A DNA stretch of 64,000 bases. Source: Evansella sp. LMS18 (GTDB lineage Bacteria; Bacillota; Bacilli; Bacillales; Salisediminibacteriaceae). The position numbers and the translations under genes were made by a program. The DNA lies in contig NZ_CP093301.1 in the NCBI RefSeq assembly GCF_024362785.1, forward strand, positions 310,001 through 374,000. The letters run 5' to 3'. Numbering within the stretch: the stretch's first letter is position 1; the number at the start of each line of letters is the position of its first letter. Below, piece by piece: positions 42,290 through 51,000 of the stretch. The notes beneath the pieces are model-generated. The model was given only the letters and a program-made list of their open reading frames with translations. It searched no databases and was not told the DNA's origin.

Positions 42290-42493
42290 TTATTGTAATT
42301 TTCCAGCACGGTTAAAATATTGAGAGAGTTCGGCTATCCTTAACTGATGCTGTTCGGCAATTTCTTCAAGAACTGTCTTAAGCTCCAGATCCTTACATTG
42401 GGATGCACACCAGTTCATCGTTTTTGCAGTTATTTCCTCGGCTCTTATCTCATCTTCAATAAATGCAAGTTCCTTCATTGTCAGCCCTGCCAA
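42290..42493 (-). CDS. Small CotF-related protein (67 aa)
   Basis: MAGLTMKELAFIEDEIRAEE, then MNWCASQCKDLELKTVLEEI and a helix QHQLRIAELSQYF. The CASQCKDLEL segment resembles the FANQCKDQNL of the 206-aa CotF protein, so a half-domain of the same family. TTG 42493 is 7 nt after GGAGGTG. First in the pair with the 97-aa gene. Confidence 0.78.
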   Translation of the reverse strand: MAGLTMKELAFIEDEIRAEEITAKTMNWCASQCKDLELKTVLEEIAEQHQLRIAELSQYFNRAGKLQ

Positions 42494-42670
42494 TTATCTG
42501 CACCTCCAGATTATTTTTTCTTATTATTTAATTTCTGGGAGAAATTATCCGATGAAGTTTTTTTAAAACGAAACCAATTAGCCATTTTATGGTTATTATC
42601 TTCCCTTCTTCTCATATATTTTAGTTGTTGGCGATCCCTTAAATTAAATTAAAAGCAGGTGACAGACAGA

Positions 42671-43399
42671 GTGGGGCAAAATTATAATAAACGAATGTCA
42701 GCAGTGGATACTGCTCAGCAATTTATTCAGCATTTTTATCCTTTTTGCCAGGGCGCAATACTCGCCGGAAGTGTTATCAGAGGAACGGCTACCAAGACTT
42801 CAGACCTGGATATTGTTGTATTTGATAATGCTGTTCCTTCTCCTTACAGAGAATCCCTTATTTTTAACGGATGGCCGGTGGAAGTATTTGCCCACAATTT
42901 AACATCCTATAAACAGTTTTTTCAGGAAGACTGTGAAACCGCAAAACCTACTCACCCTCATATGATTGCCGAAGGAATTGTGCTCATCGATAAAGGAATT
43001 GTCGGCATTATAAAAAGTGAAGCAAAACATTTATTGAAAAAAGGGCCTACAGCCTGGGACCCGGAGGAAATTTATTTAAAGCGATATTTTATTACTGATG
43101 CACTTGAAGATTTTATTGGAGCTTCCGACAGAGGAGAAGAAATATTTATAGCCAGCACCCTTGCAGACTGGCTTCATGAATTTGTCTTGAGGACGAATGG
43201 AAAATGGATAGGGGATTCTAAGTGGATTGTACGGGCATTAAGTAATTTTGATGAAGATTTTAGCAGGACTTTCGTGGAAGCCTTTGATGTATTTTATAAA
43301 ACCGGCAATAAAGATAAAATAATAAATCTTACAGACAATGTGTTAGCTCCATTCGGCGGGCGCCTTTTTGACGGCTTCAGGATGGGGAAGAAAAATTAA
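42671..43399 (+). CDS. Nucleotidyltransferase-fold protein (242 aa)
   Basis: The N-terminal Pol-beta-like motif AGSVIRGTATKTSDLDIVVF contains GS and DxD, with third acidic residue in WPVEVFAHN. The helical C-terminal domain resembles aminoglycoside adenylyltransferases or MNT-type enzymes. GTG 42671 lies 8 nt after AGGTGA; GTG 42659 has no site. Substrate unknown. Monocistronic, with its own terminator. Confidence 0.8.
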   Translation: MGQNYNKRMSAVDTAQQFIQHFYPFCQGAILAGSVIRGTATKTSDLDIVVFDNAVPSPYRESLIFNGWPVEVFAHNLTSYKQFFQEDCETAKPTHPHMIAEGIVLIDKGIVGIIKSEAKHLLKKGPTAWDPEEIYLKRYFITDALEDFIGASDRGEEIFIASTLADWLHEFVLRTNGKWIGDSKWIVRALSNFDEDFSRTFVEAFDVFYKTGNKDKIINLTDNVLAPFGGRLFDGFRMGKKN

Positions 43400-43424
43400 A
43401 ACAGGGACCAGGTCCCTGTTTTAC
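43400..43424. terminator. Terminator between nucleotidyltransferase and ypjP genes
   Basis: AAACAGGGACC/GGTCCCTGTTT, almost a perfect palindrome with a minimal loop. Confidence 0.75.
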
Positions 43425-44023
43425 GACATCCATTTTGGCGGTGTGTTTTTATCCCAGTATACTTCTCCAAGCTCATAATGCTCTTCGAAATTGTCAGTGT
43501 ATAAATGGTAGTGGAAATTAAACCAGTATCCATCCCGTGGGCGGTTATCCCGGCGCACATGAAACCTCGCTATATCATCACCGGACCGGTAGTCATATAC
43601 ATTAAAGATTTTTTCTCCGTATCCTCCGGAAGGCTGTTCCGTTATCACATAATAAGGGACTTCTTCTCCCGCTTCTGTAAGAATCATGCCCAGCACTTCT
43701 TCTATATTAGGAAGAATCAGAGAGTTAACTTCATCTTCAACGTTTTTGATAATACGGGGACCTAATTTTTCGATGGTCTGTTCTTTGGCAAGCTCAGTCA
43801 GGGCAATGACATAATCTTCGGTGTCCGGCTCGCCGCTTTCTGATACGGAATCCCCAGAATCGGAGACTCCAGTCAGGTCGTTTTTAGGATCCTCACTATT
43901 GCCCGAGGATAAGATTTCGTCATTGTTTTCTGCCTGTGCATCCAGGTACGTTGGTGGTATGAATGTTCCCAGGGTTATAAATGTAATGAGAACAACGGAA
44001 AACTTTTTCAGCCATAGTTTCAT
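43421..44023 (-). CDS. ypjP: YpjP-like secreted protein
   Basis: 200 residues. Signal peptide (MKLWLKKFSVVLITFITLG), an acidic Ser/Asp linker (SDSGDSVSESGEPDTEDY), then the conserved YpjP C-terminus GYWFNFHYHLYTDNFEEHYE with VYWDKNTPPKW at the end. Conserved in Bacillus, function unknown. Transcribed convergently to the nucleotidyltransferase. Confidence 0.85.
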   Translation of the reverse strand: MKLWLKKFSVVLITFITLGTFIPPTYLDAQAENNDEILSSGNSEDPKNDLTGVSDSGDSVSESGEPDTEDYVIALTELAKEQTIEKLGPRIIKNVEDEVNSLILPNIEEVLGMILTEAGEEVPYYVITEQPSGGYGEKIFNVYDYRSGDDIARFHVRRDNRPRDGYWFNFHYHLYTDNFEEHYELGEVYWDKNTPPKWMS

Positions 44024-44129
44024 AGTAAAAACTCCCTCTGGTTTACTAGTTTAATTGTAACATGCCAGAAGAAAAAATCTATGAGACTTATTAATAAAAA
44101 TTGTGAAAATTCATGTATTATGATAAAAC

Positions 44130-44876
44130 TTATAAGAGCAGCTGGATTCCTCCTGCGGCAGCAAGAAAAAGAATTGCCGTATTGAATTTTTTCTGTGGAA
44201 TTAACGGCAGAAACTTAATTCCAAGAAAAGCTCCTGCAAGTATAACTGGAACGAGCCACAGATTAAACAGGACAGTCTCCCAGGTTATTAACGTAAGCCA
44301 AATATAGAGTGGTACTTTAATGAGGTTTACGGCAAGAAAAAACCAAGCCCCTGTACCAATAAATACTTTTTTCGGCAGATTGATAGCGATGAGGAAAATG
44401 GACATAATCGGACCGGCAGCATTTCCAATCATCGTTGTAAAACCTGCCAGTGTCCCTATCACGCCTCTGAAACTCCCTGACTTCGGCATATTTTCCAGCC
44501 ATTTTGTCCTGCCTTTCTCTCTTGCCATCTGGCCGGCAGCCATTATAAGCACAATTACACCAAGAATTATCTCGATGGGTCTGCTCGCTGTGATGAATAA
44601 CAGAAGAATAAATCCGGCAATTAAGCCTCCCCCTACCCATGGAACGAGGGAAAGAAGGGTTTTCCAGTGGACGCTGTGCCGGTAATAAACAACTGCTATG
44701 AGATCTGCAGCTATAAGCATAGGCAGCACAATCCCTATGGAATCTCTTGCCGGAAAAATAGTCGCCATTGCTGCAACTACGAGAATTCCAAGTGCAGGGA
44801 GACCAGTCTTGGCAAGCCCGATAAGTGCAGCACATAATAAAACTATTAAAACCTCTCCAGTGTCTAATCCAAGCAT
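44130..44876 (-). CDS. TauE/SafE-family sulfite exporter-like membrane protein
   Basis: 248 residues with about eight hydrophobic segments. VLLCAALIGLAKTGLPALGI at the N-terminus and GTLAGFTTMIGNAAGPIMSI in the middle are the duplicated TauE motifs (GxxxGxxGxG / GxxxGxxxGNAAGP). Family members export sulfite or organosulfonates. GGGAGG before ATG 44876. Single gene. Confidence 0.9.
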   Translation of the reverse strand: MLGLDTGEVLIVLLCAALIGLAKTGLPALGILVVAAMATIFPARDSIGIVLPMLIAADLIAVVYYRHSVHWKTLLSLVPWVGGGLIAGFILLLFITASRPIEIILGVIVLIMAAGQMAREKGRTKWLENMPKSGSFRGVIGTLAGFTTMIGNAAGPIMSIFLIAINLPKKVFIGTGAWFFLAVNLIKVPLYIWLTLITWETVLFNLWLVPVILAGAFLGIKFLPLIPQKKFNTAILFLAAAGGIQLLL

Positions 44877-45112
44877 ACGGTTGCCTCCCTGCCTCTGTTT
44901 AGTTTGACACCCCCAGTATAAACTGCCTTTGATGCGGCATGCAAAAAAGTGACAGGACAAAGGGTGGTTCCTGATGACCCTTGATCTATGAAATTACCGG
45001 CAGCTTAGCGGATATCGCTTAAATTCTTTAAATTCTCAACAAAATAACTACACATCTTTGCTCGTGTTTACATAAGTTGTACTATCCCTGAAAAGGAAAG
45101 GGGGTTTGCATT

Positions 45113-45208
45113 ATGGGATACGGACACGGTTATGGAGCAGGATTCGCATTAGTTCTGGTTCTGTTTATCCTGCTTGTAATTATCGGTGCTGCAGCTTGGA
45201 CTTGGTAA
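45113..45208 (+). CDS. yjcZ: YjcZ-family sporulation peptide (31 aa)
   Basis: MGYGHGYGAGFALVLVLFIL followed by LVIIGAAAWTW and stop: the typical YjcZ/YjcM pattern of a Gly/Tyr head, then a hydrophobic helix ending in Trp. Such peptides are made late in sporulation in many Bacillus. GAAAGGGGG lies 8 nt before the ATG and a terminator follows. Confidence 0.88.
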   Translation: MGYGHGYGAGFALVLVLFILLVIIGAAAWTW

Positions 45209-45235
45209 TTTAAGCTTAGCAAAAGCAAATTCCTT

Positions 45236-45263
45236 AAAGGGCGCCTCTTTGGCGCCCTTTTTT
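45236..45263 (+). terminator. Terminator of the YjcZ gene
   Basis: AAGGGCGCC/GGCGCCCTT, 5-nt loop, T-tail. Confidence 0.92.
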
Positions 45264-45355
45264 CAATGAAACGTAAGACCACCTGATGGACAGAGAGACA
45301 GGTTACTCACTGCCACTCCGTCCCCCCTTCTCTCTAATTTTAGGCAATGGTAGTC

Positions 45356-45590
45356 TCATGCCAATTCTTCTGCTAAACGAAGTTTGAGAGAATCCCAGAT
45401 TAACTGCAAAAAGTCTTCAAGCTCTTGTTTTCCTCTCTGCGCTGCTTCTTCCGCCGTCTCTTTACTCTCAAAAGATAACCTCCAGCTTTTATAAAGTAAA
45501 AGTCCTCTTTTAGAGTAATCAAAAGTTAATGGCAGATGATAAGGTTATACCAAATGTTAATCAATCTACGCTCCATTCACCTAATTTCAT
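45356..45590 (-). pseudogene. Possible decayed small gene
   Basis: The tail WRLSFESKETAEEAAQRG then LEDFLQLIWDSLKLRLAEELA is open but has no start; upstream, a short ATG frame (MKLGEWSVD) ends at TGA and other frames carry a continuation. Looks like one small gene with a stop and frameshifts. No family recognised. Confidence 0.35.
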
Positions 45591-45647
45591 AGCTTAATTT
45601 AAGCTATCTTCTCAAAACATAAGTCCCTATAAGGATTTTCTCCATTG

Positions 45648-45938
45648 TTACAGCCGTGTAATTGAAAAGAAAAAGCTAAAACCAAGCAGAATAAGAAAAC
45701 TTATTAAAATAGTTTTTTTATTAACCTCTCCCATGTGTCTTCTAACTCCTGCAAAAATTATCAAAAAAACCATGACAACCATAAAGCCAATTATTAGATA
45801 AATTAGCCACGTATTATTCAAAAAGAACGTCACACCTTTTTCTTCGTTATTTTCCATATACCATGTAATTGATAATACAAAAATTATTATAAATGCAATA
45901 ATTATTGCCTGTAATCTCCCCCATGCTTTGTCAGACAT
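45648..45938 (-). CDS. Small membrane protein, three transmembrane segments (96 aa)
   Basis: AIIIAFIIIFVLSITWYM, WLIYLIIGFMVVMVFLIIF and ILISFLILLGFSFFFSI are three membrane segments with short charged loops. ATG 45938 lies after AGGAGATGCTT. Downstream of the Tad locus in the same direction. Function unknown. Confidence 0.7.
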   Translation of the reverse strand: MSDKAWGRLQAIIIAFIIIFVLSITWYMENNEEKGVTFFLNNTWLIYLIIGFMVVMVFLIIFAGVRRHMGEVNKKTILISFLILLGFSFFFSITRL

Positions 45939-46030
45939 AAGCATCTCCTATCTTTTCTTAGAATTGTTATTTACAGCAGAAAACTTCCATAATCAAAGTC
46001 AAGGAAAGTTGACATACAACGTGGTAAATA

Positions 46031-47503
46031 CTATTTAAAATATTGTTTTTGAATTGTATTGTCATGAACTGGATCATTTATATTTTCGTTTTTTGAAACG
46101 TCATTGCCGTTGCTATTGCTATACCACTCCTTAAATTTTTGGGTGATATTTGAGTCGATAAAATCAATTGTTGCACCCACAAAAAAGATTTCTTTATTTC
46201 TTCGTTTAAAAATTTCCATTATTTTTTTCGTAATGTCTTTTGCAATTGCAGCCATAAAGTAAAATGAAGCTCCCACAAGGAAACCTACAAAAAAGTCTGT
46301 AAAGGACATATTTCCTGTCAATACATATCCTCTTAGAAATTCCAGTGTCCCAATAACTGCACCACTGTATATCGGCCATTTAAACATTGACAATTTCAAC
46401 CTTCCTGGGATGGTTGCAGTTAAAAATTTCCCGGCAGTTCCAAAGGTTAATAAAGATGCTATACCCGTATATATTCCATTTACAATTACTTCTCTCATGC
46501 TTAAATTCCACTCACCAGTCTCCAACATATGAAGAAAACTAGAAACAAAATCTATACCCGCTGATACACCAAAACCTCCAAAGAAATAGCCTAAACCTGC
46601 CTTTGAAAATGGAGACAAAGCAGATGATCTTGCCGCAACCCAGAGAGCGCGGGCTCCTGCAGCAAGCCCTCCCGTTCCCTGAAGTAGTCCGCCGGTTATA
46701 GATCCTCCAACAGTCCAGGCTAACGCATGCAACCAGTTGAAACTGTCTGTACCTCCGTTCACCAGGAAATATATTCCTGCTGCTATAGCGGCGCCTGCCG
46801 CAGCTACTAACGCAACTGGGATAGAAATTAGCCCTACCACCACTAAAACGGCTATACCTGCTACTACTCCAAGGACAATACCTATTGTTACAATGAGATC
46901 TTGTGTCCAGTCACTTAACCCGTCCCAGGCCTCTGAAAACCACTCTCCAGCTGTAGATATGGTATCAGAAAACCACTCCCCAACCGAACTCATTGTATCA
47001 ACAAACCCATCCAGCAGCCACTCGCCAAAGGAAACTGCATCTGCCCGGAGGCCATCAGAATCAGTTATATAATCCCAGGTATCGCTTGCAAGCTCTCCTA
47101 AATCTCTACCTGCCTCTACAGCCCCGTCCCAAAAATCTTTTCCTAAATCACGAAGCCTTTCCCAGAAGCTTCGGTCGTCATAATCCGGATGATTAGGATC
47201 GCCTGAATGCCCAGGGTGGCCGGAGCCAGGGTCTCCTGATCCCGGGTCTGGAGCGCCAGGGGGGTTAACATTTTCTATTCCTCCAGGGAAGAATCCCCCT
47301 GGTCCGTCCGGTCCCCACGAACCTGACTCATCTTCTATATCCGTATCCACTAACCTTGATTTGCTTTCCGGGAAGATAATTCCAAAATCGTCGTCTGCCT
47401 GTGCTGGCGCAGTGCTTCCAAGTGTAATAAAAATTATACTGAGACAAAACGCTGTAACAGCAAGGAACTTTATTTTATTCGTCATTTTATTATTTTCATA
47501 CAT
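46031..47503 (-). CDS. Large secreted/membrane protein at the end of the Tad locus (490 aa)
   Basis: Signal peptide (IKFLAVTAFCLSIIFITLG), an acidic Gly/Pro linker (GDPGSGHPGHSGDPNHPDYD), an amphipathic Trp-rich region (three W.EW/GEWFS-type copies at ~residues 150-195: GEWLLDG, GEWFSDT, GEWFSEAWDGLSDW), then glycine-rich hydrophobic segments (IGIVLGVVAGIAVLVVVGL and others) and a basic C-terminus. Looks like the transmembrane part of pre-toxin or phage-tail-like proteins, but no catalytic domain is seen. Position right after TadG suggests it is part of the same system. Unknown. Confidence 0.72.
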   Translation of the reverse strand: MYENNKMTNKIKFLAVTAFCLSIIFITLGSTAPAQADDDFGIIFPESKSRLVDTDIEDESGSWGPDGPGGFFPGGIENVNPPGAPDPGSGDPGSGHPGHSGDPNHPDYDDRSFWERLRDLGKDFWDGAVEAGRDLGELASDTWDYITDSDGLRADAVSFGEWLLDGFVDTMSSVGEWFSDTISTAGEWFSEAWDGLSDWTQDLIVTIGIVLGVVAGIAVLVVVGLISIPVALVAAAGAAIAAGIYFLVNGGTDSFNWLHALAWTVGGSITGGLLQGTGGLAAGARALWVAARSSALSPFSKAGLGYFFGGFGVSAGIDFVSSFLHMLETGEWNLSMREVIVNGIYTGIASLLTFGTAGKFLTATIPGRLKLSMFKWPIYSGAVIGTLEFLRGYVLTGNMSFTDFFVGFLVGASFYFMAAIAKDITKKIMEIFKRRNKEIFFVGATIDFIDSNITQKFKEWYSNSNGNDVSKNENINDPVHDNTIQKQYFK

Positions 47504-47549
47504 ATGAGTCACCCAACCTTCACTTGAGTCATTTTCAATTATTTCGTTA

Positions 47550-48302
47550 TCAGTGGCATGCGCTGACTACGAAACTAAATCCATCAAGCAGTGATACAGA
47601 AGAAGCTGCCTGGGCATAAACATTATTGTTTTCCAGATTTCCACTGTCTACGGTGATATAGGCCGGGTTCCTCTTGGTGTATACCTGTATTTTAAATTCA
47701 TCGTTATAAGGAAATCTAACGACAATATCATCTTCAGCGTCATTTACAGCACCGTTTTTTTCTGCATAATATTTCGCGGCACTGTCAATATCATTCCATC
47801 TGTTATTAATTCCCCGGCACATGATTTGGGTGATAATAACATCATCATTATGAAAAAAGAAGGCTGCCGCTTCCTCAAACTCCAGTTCTGCTGAAAGGTT
47901 ATCGAGCCTTTCAACAATAGTATCTGGAATTCCCCAATCCGAAATAATCTCTTCTCTGATTTCATCTTCATCAATTTCTATTTCTTCTGCTTCTTCATCC
48001 TCATTCTCAACTTCTTCATTCTGCTCCAGCAATTCCTCAATTCGCCTTTCCAATTCTTCATCAATTTCTTCCTCAAGATTACCCAGCTCATCGAGTATTT
48101 CTATACGCAGCTCCTCTTCATAGGCTAATTTCGCTTCCCTTGCAGCCGCAAGGGCCCCTGCATCTGCGCCTGACTGGCTGATCCGCTTATTTGCAAAAGT
48201 AGAGAAAAAATCCAAAAACACGAAACTTAAAAAAATCGCGCCAATTAATATAAACAAAACAAAAGTGGTCGTACTTCCATCTTCATTTTTCAGCCTCAGC
48301 AC
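47550..48302 (-). CDS. TadG-like pilus assembly protein
   Basis: 250 residues. N-terminal TadE/G-like segment (LKNEDGSTTTFVLFILIGAI, then FSTFANKRISQSGADAGALA) with the AADAAAL-type motif, then a long acidic coiled-coil (EEEIDEELERRIEELLEQ), and a beta-rich end. GTG 48302 follows AAGGAGAGG; ATG 48359 inside tadE has no site. Adjacent to TadE. Pseudopilin-like role expected. Confidence 0.8.
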   Translation of the reverse strand: MLRLKNEDGSTTTFVLFILIGAIFLSFVFLDFFSTFANKRISQSGADAGALAAAREAKLAYEEELRIEILDELGNLEEEIDEELERRIEELLEQNEEVENEDEEAEEIEIDEDEIREEIISDWGIPDTIVERLDNLSAELEFEEAAAFFFHNDDVIITQIMCRGINNRWNDIDSAAKYYAEKNGAVNDAEDDIVVRFPYNDEFKIQVYTKRNPAYITVDSGNLENNNVYAQAASSVSLLDGFSFVVSACH

Positions 48303-48339
48303 CTGCACCCTCTCCTTATCAGCACCTGGAAGAGTCCAG

Positions 48340-48732
48340 TCAGTCACTCTCCCCTTCATACGGCATAGTGACAGACCTTGTAATATTTTGATCTAAATTA
48401 TTCAATATTGGCATCTGGATGAATGGCACCTTTGTCACTACAGTAACAGTGACTTCCTCTCCGTAACCGGAAGAGCCAATACTTCGGGTAGGAGTGCCGG
48501 CGAGTTGAAGTCCAACAGCAGAGTTTTCCACTGCCTGCACATAATCCCCCTCCACTGACGCTGCCCTGGCACCGTCCCTTGCTGCAGCTTCCGTTACCAC
48601 AAGGGCGTAAGCAACAAGCGATACCTGCCATACAAAGAAAATAGCAAATATTAAAAGAGGAAAAATCGCCACAAACTCGATCGTTTGTGAGCCTTTTTCA
48701 TTCCCTGTATATCGTTTAATGATTTTTCGCAT
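48340..48732 (-). CDS. TadE-like pseudopilin
   Basis: 130 residues. KGSQTIEFVAIFPLLIFAIF is the typical TadE N-terminal hydrophobic segment (G-S-x-T-x-E-F), followed by TEAAARDGARAASVEGD. Minor pseudopilin of the Tad pilus. GAGGTGG precedes ATG 48732. Confidence 0.9.
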   Translation of the reverse strand: MRKIIKRYTGNEKGSQTIEFVAIFPLLIFAIFFVWQVSLVAYALVVTEAAARDGARAASVEGDYVQAVENSAVGLQLAGTPTRSIGSSGYGEEVTVTVVTKVPFIQMPILNNLDQNITRSVTMPYEGESD

Positions 48733-48807
48733 CGGATCCACCTCGATATAGTTTACTAGAATGGAGAGCCCTTTCAGTTCAGAAAGGACTATCCACGTCC
48801 AAAATTA

Positions 48808-49038
48808 TTAACCACTCAGGTTGTCCAGGAATCCTGTAATAACTTCGATAATTTTTGCTCCTACCTGGCCGTCATTCTGCAGCACAGAGATAATCGCAGA
48901 TACAAATACGATAACAAGCAGCCCAATCGCCACCCATTCCAGTGATAAGGCGCCCTTTTCCTCTTCCATTGTCTTTTTGAACTGTTCCTGGGTTCCACTC
49001 AATGTTTCAGTAATTTTCCCATAAATTTTTTCCATCAT
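48808..49038 (-). CDS. Flp-type pilin (76 aa)
   Basis: EEEKGALSLEWVAIGLLVIV is a prepilin-like processing and hydrophobic segment (G followed by A-x-x-x-E-W), like Flp1 of Firmicute Tad systems. The N-terminal leader is unusually long (~28 residues). AAGGAGAG precedes the ATG. Expected major pilin, since it sits between tadC and tadE. Confidence 0.82.
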   Translation of the reverse strand: MMEKIYGKITETLSGTQEQFKKTMEEEKGALSLEWVAIGLLVIVFVSAIISVLQNDGQVGAKIIEVITGFLDNLSG

Positions 49039-49122
49039 TATGAATCTCTCCTTTAAAAGAATATAATTATTTGAAGTTAATTAATTTTAGACATGCCTGT
49101 TTGCTGGCTTCCGCACAGTCTG

Positions 49123-50064
49123 TTAACGGAATAATATATCAAGCCCAAACGCTCCAGGGTTGTAAATAAGATTCAGCGCCATCATTCCTACTATGAGGAG
49201 TAAGACACTAGGAGCAACAAAAAAAGTTGTCACAAGGGTAATCTGGGGGCTCGCTTTCGCCGCTTTTTCCTTAGCTCTGAAACCTCTCGACTGCCTCAGG
49301 TCACTTGCCTGCACGTTGAATGTCTGTGCAATCGGTACACCAAGCTCTTCTCCCTGCAAAAGAGAGGTTACAAGGCTTTCCAGCTCCTTTGATGAATTCC
49401 TTTCCTGCAGCTCCTGAAAAGCGATTCTTCTTGGCACCCCAAGGCTTGTCTCCCTCGTGAATCTGCTGATCTCTTCGCTTAAGGGACCATCCATTTTTTC
49501 CGAAACCTGCCTTAACGCTCCATCCAGTGAAGCACCGGCTCTTAAAGAAATACTTACAATATCCATGAAATCCGGCATACTGACACTGATGATTTCCTGC
49601 CGCTCTTTCGCCTTCATGCGAATCCAAACGTTAGGGAGGAGAAATCCTGCGAAAGGCATTACTACTAATAGAAGAAAACCAAACGGCAAACCCATCAGCT
49701 GGTAAGGCCAGAAAACTATTAAACTTCCAAAACCGAGGAGATATCTGAGTCCGTAAAAAGTTTCCAGTTTCATTCCCATCGGATATCCAGCATAAGCGAG
49801 AAGTTTTTCATCTTGTTCCCTGTTCTCAAACATCGGGTATTTAACTGCAGTGGGCCCTATATATTCACCCCCTCTGATTAACAGCCTGCCAACCCTTTCT
49901 TTCAGGGAGACTTTTACTTTTTTCTTTTCTTCTCCTTCACCTGCATACTCCACGAGCTTCTGCTTCTTTGCCACATAAAGCCAGATATAAATGAACGCAG
50001 CGAGAAGGAAGAGAAGGATAATGCCAACTAACAAAGTAACAAGCGTTATGAAATTTTCACTCAT
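49123..50064 (-). CDS. tadC: TadC-like inner-membrane platform protein (T2SS F family)
   Basis: 313 residues. An N-terminal membrane anchor, two mid TM segments (LIVFWPYQLMGLPFGFLLLV), and the T2SSF domain (ISLRAGASLDGALRQVSEKM, SLLQGEELGVPIAQ). C-terminal TM segments VTTFFVAPSVLLLIVGMMAL. Works with TadB and the ATPase. GTG/ATG site fine; 3-bp gap to tadB. Confidence 0.92.
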   Translation of the reverse strand: MSENFITLVTLLVGIILLFLLAAFIYIWLYVAKKQKLVEYAGEGEEKKKVKVSLKERVGRLLIRGGEYIGPTAVKYPMFENREQDEKLLAYAGYPMGMKLETFYGLRYLLGFGSLIVFWPYQLMGLPFGFLLLVVMPFAGFLLPNVWIRMKAKERQEIISVSMPDFMDIVSISLRAGASLDGALRQVSEKMDGPLSEEISRFTRETSLGVPRRIAFQELQERNSSKELESLVTSLLQGEELGVPIAQTFNVQASDLRQSRGFRAKEKAAKASPQITLVTTFFVAPSVLLLIVGMMALNLIYNPGAFGLDILFR

Positions 50065-50067
50065 AGG

Positions 50068-51000
50068 CTACACCCTTATCCTTGTTATCTTTTTTATCAG
50101 GAAAAAAGCAAATAACTGAAGGGCTGCGATAATAACAATAAGAATCAGGCCTAAAGGGGTGAACAACGGATTAAGAAAACCCGGTATAACAACATTCATC
50201 ATGATTACCATGAAAACCGGAAGGATGGGCAGTAAAAAGGCAATATACTTCGCTTCGGCAGTTAGTGTGTTAATTTCTTTATTGACACGCTCCCTTTCTT
50301 CCAGGGTGTCGGCCATAATACTAAGCACCTCAGCAAGATTTCCCCCCACCCTTCTCTGAATCGAGATCGTACTCACAAAAATCTTCAGTTCATCACTGGC
50401 AATTTTCTGAGACAGCCTGCCCATAGCATCATCAAAACTGTCGCCCAGATTCAGCTCCTGATTCAGTTCATTAAATTCTTCCCCTGCGGGCGCAGGCAGC
50501 TCCTTTGCCACCAGCTGAACCCCCTGATGCAGCGTCATACCTGCTTTAACCGTGTTGCTCATCATCCTGCATATTTCAGGAAGCTGCTTATTAAAATCCG
50601 CGGCGCGTTTATCTTTACGGGAATTTAAATATATTTTCGAACCTGCCCATACAAAAATATAAGCCAGTACTATGTCCAGTGGGAATAGCAGCTGCAGAAG
50701 GAAGTGGCAAACAAACCACAGCATCGCAAATATGAGAAGACATACAGCAGCGTATTCAGATGCTTTAATCGGCAGATTTGCCTGCATGAGTTTCTTTCTC
50801 AGCGACTCTGAAATCTCGGAGGAATCAAACCGGTCGCCAAACAGGTAGATGAAACTCTTCCTCTTCTTCTCTTCCTCAGTATGAAACCAGCTGTTAACAC
50901 GTTTAATAGATTTTTTTGCCTGGGTGCCAGTTACGTAGTAATACAAGAAAACGGAAAAAGCAAAGAAGGTGGCGCTAAGTGAAATAACGGCAGGATTCAT
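50068..51000 (-). CDS. tadB: TadB-like inner-membrane platform protein (T2SS F family)
   Basis: 310 residues. T2SSF domain KAGMTLHQGVQLVAKELPAP and IQRRVGGNLAEVLSIMADT near the middle, flanked by two TM pairs. The start overlaps the end of the ATPase gene by 4 nt (coupled). Confidence 0.92.
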   Translation of the reverse strand: MNPAVISLSATFFAFSVFLYYYVTGTQAKKSIKRVNSWFHTEEEKKRKSFIYLFGDRFDSSEISESLRKKLMQANLPIKASEYAAVCLLIFAMLWFVCHFLLQLLFPLDIVLAYIFVWAGSKIYLNSRKDKRAADFNKQLPEICRMMSNTVKAGMTLHQGVQLVAKELPAPAGEEFNELNQELNLGDSFDDAMGRLSQKIASDELKIFVSTISIQRRVGGNLAEVLSIMADTLEERERVNKEINTLTAEAKYIAFLLPILPVFMVIMMNVVIPGFLNPLFTPLGLILIVIIAALQLFAFFLIKKITRIRV

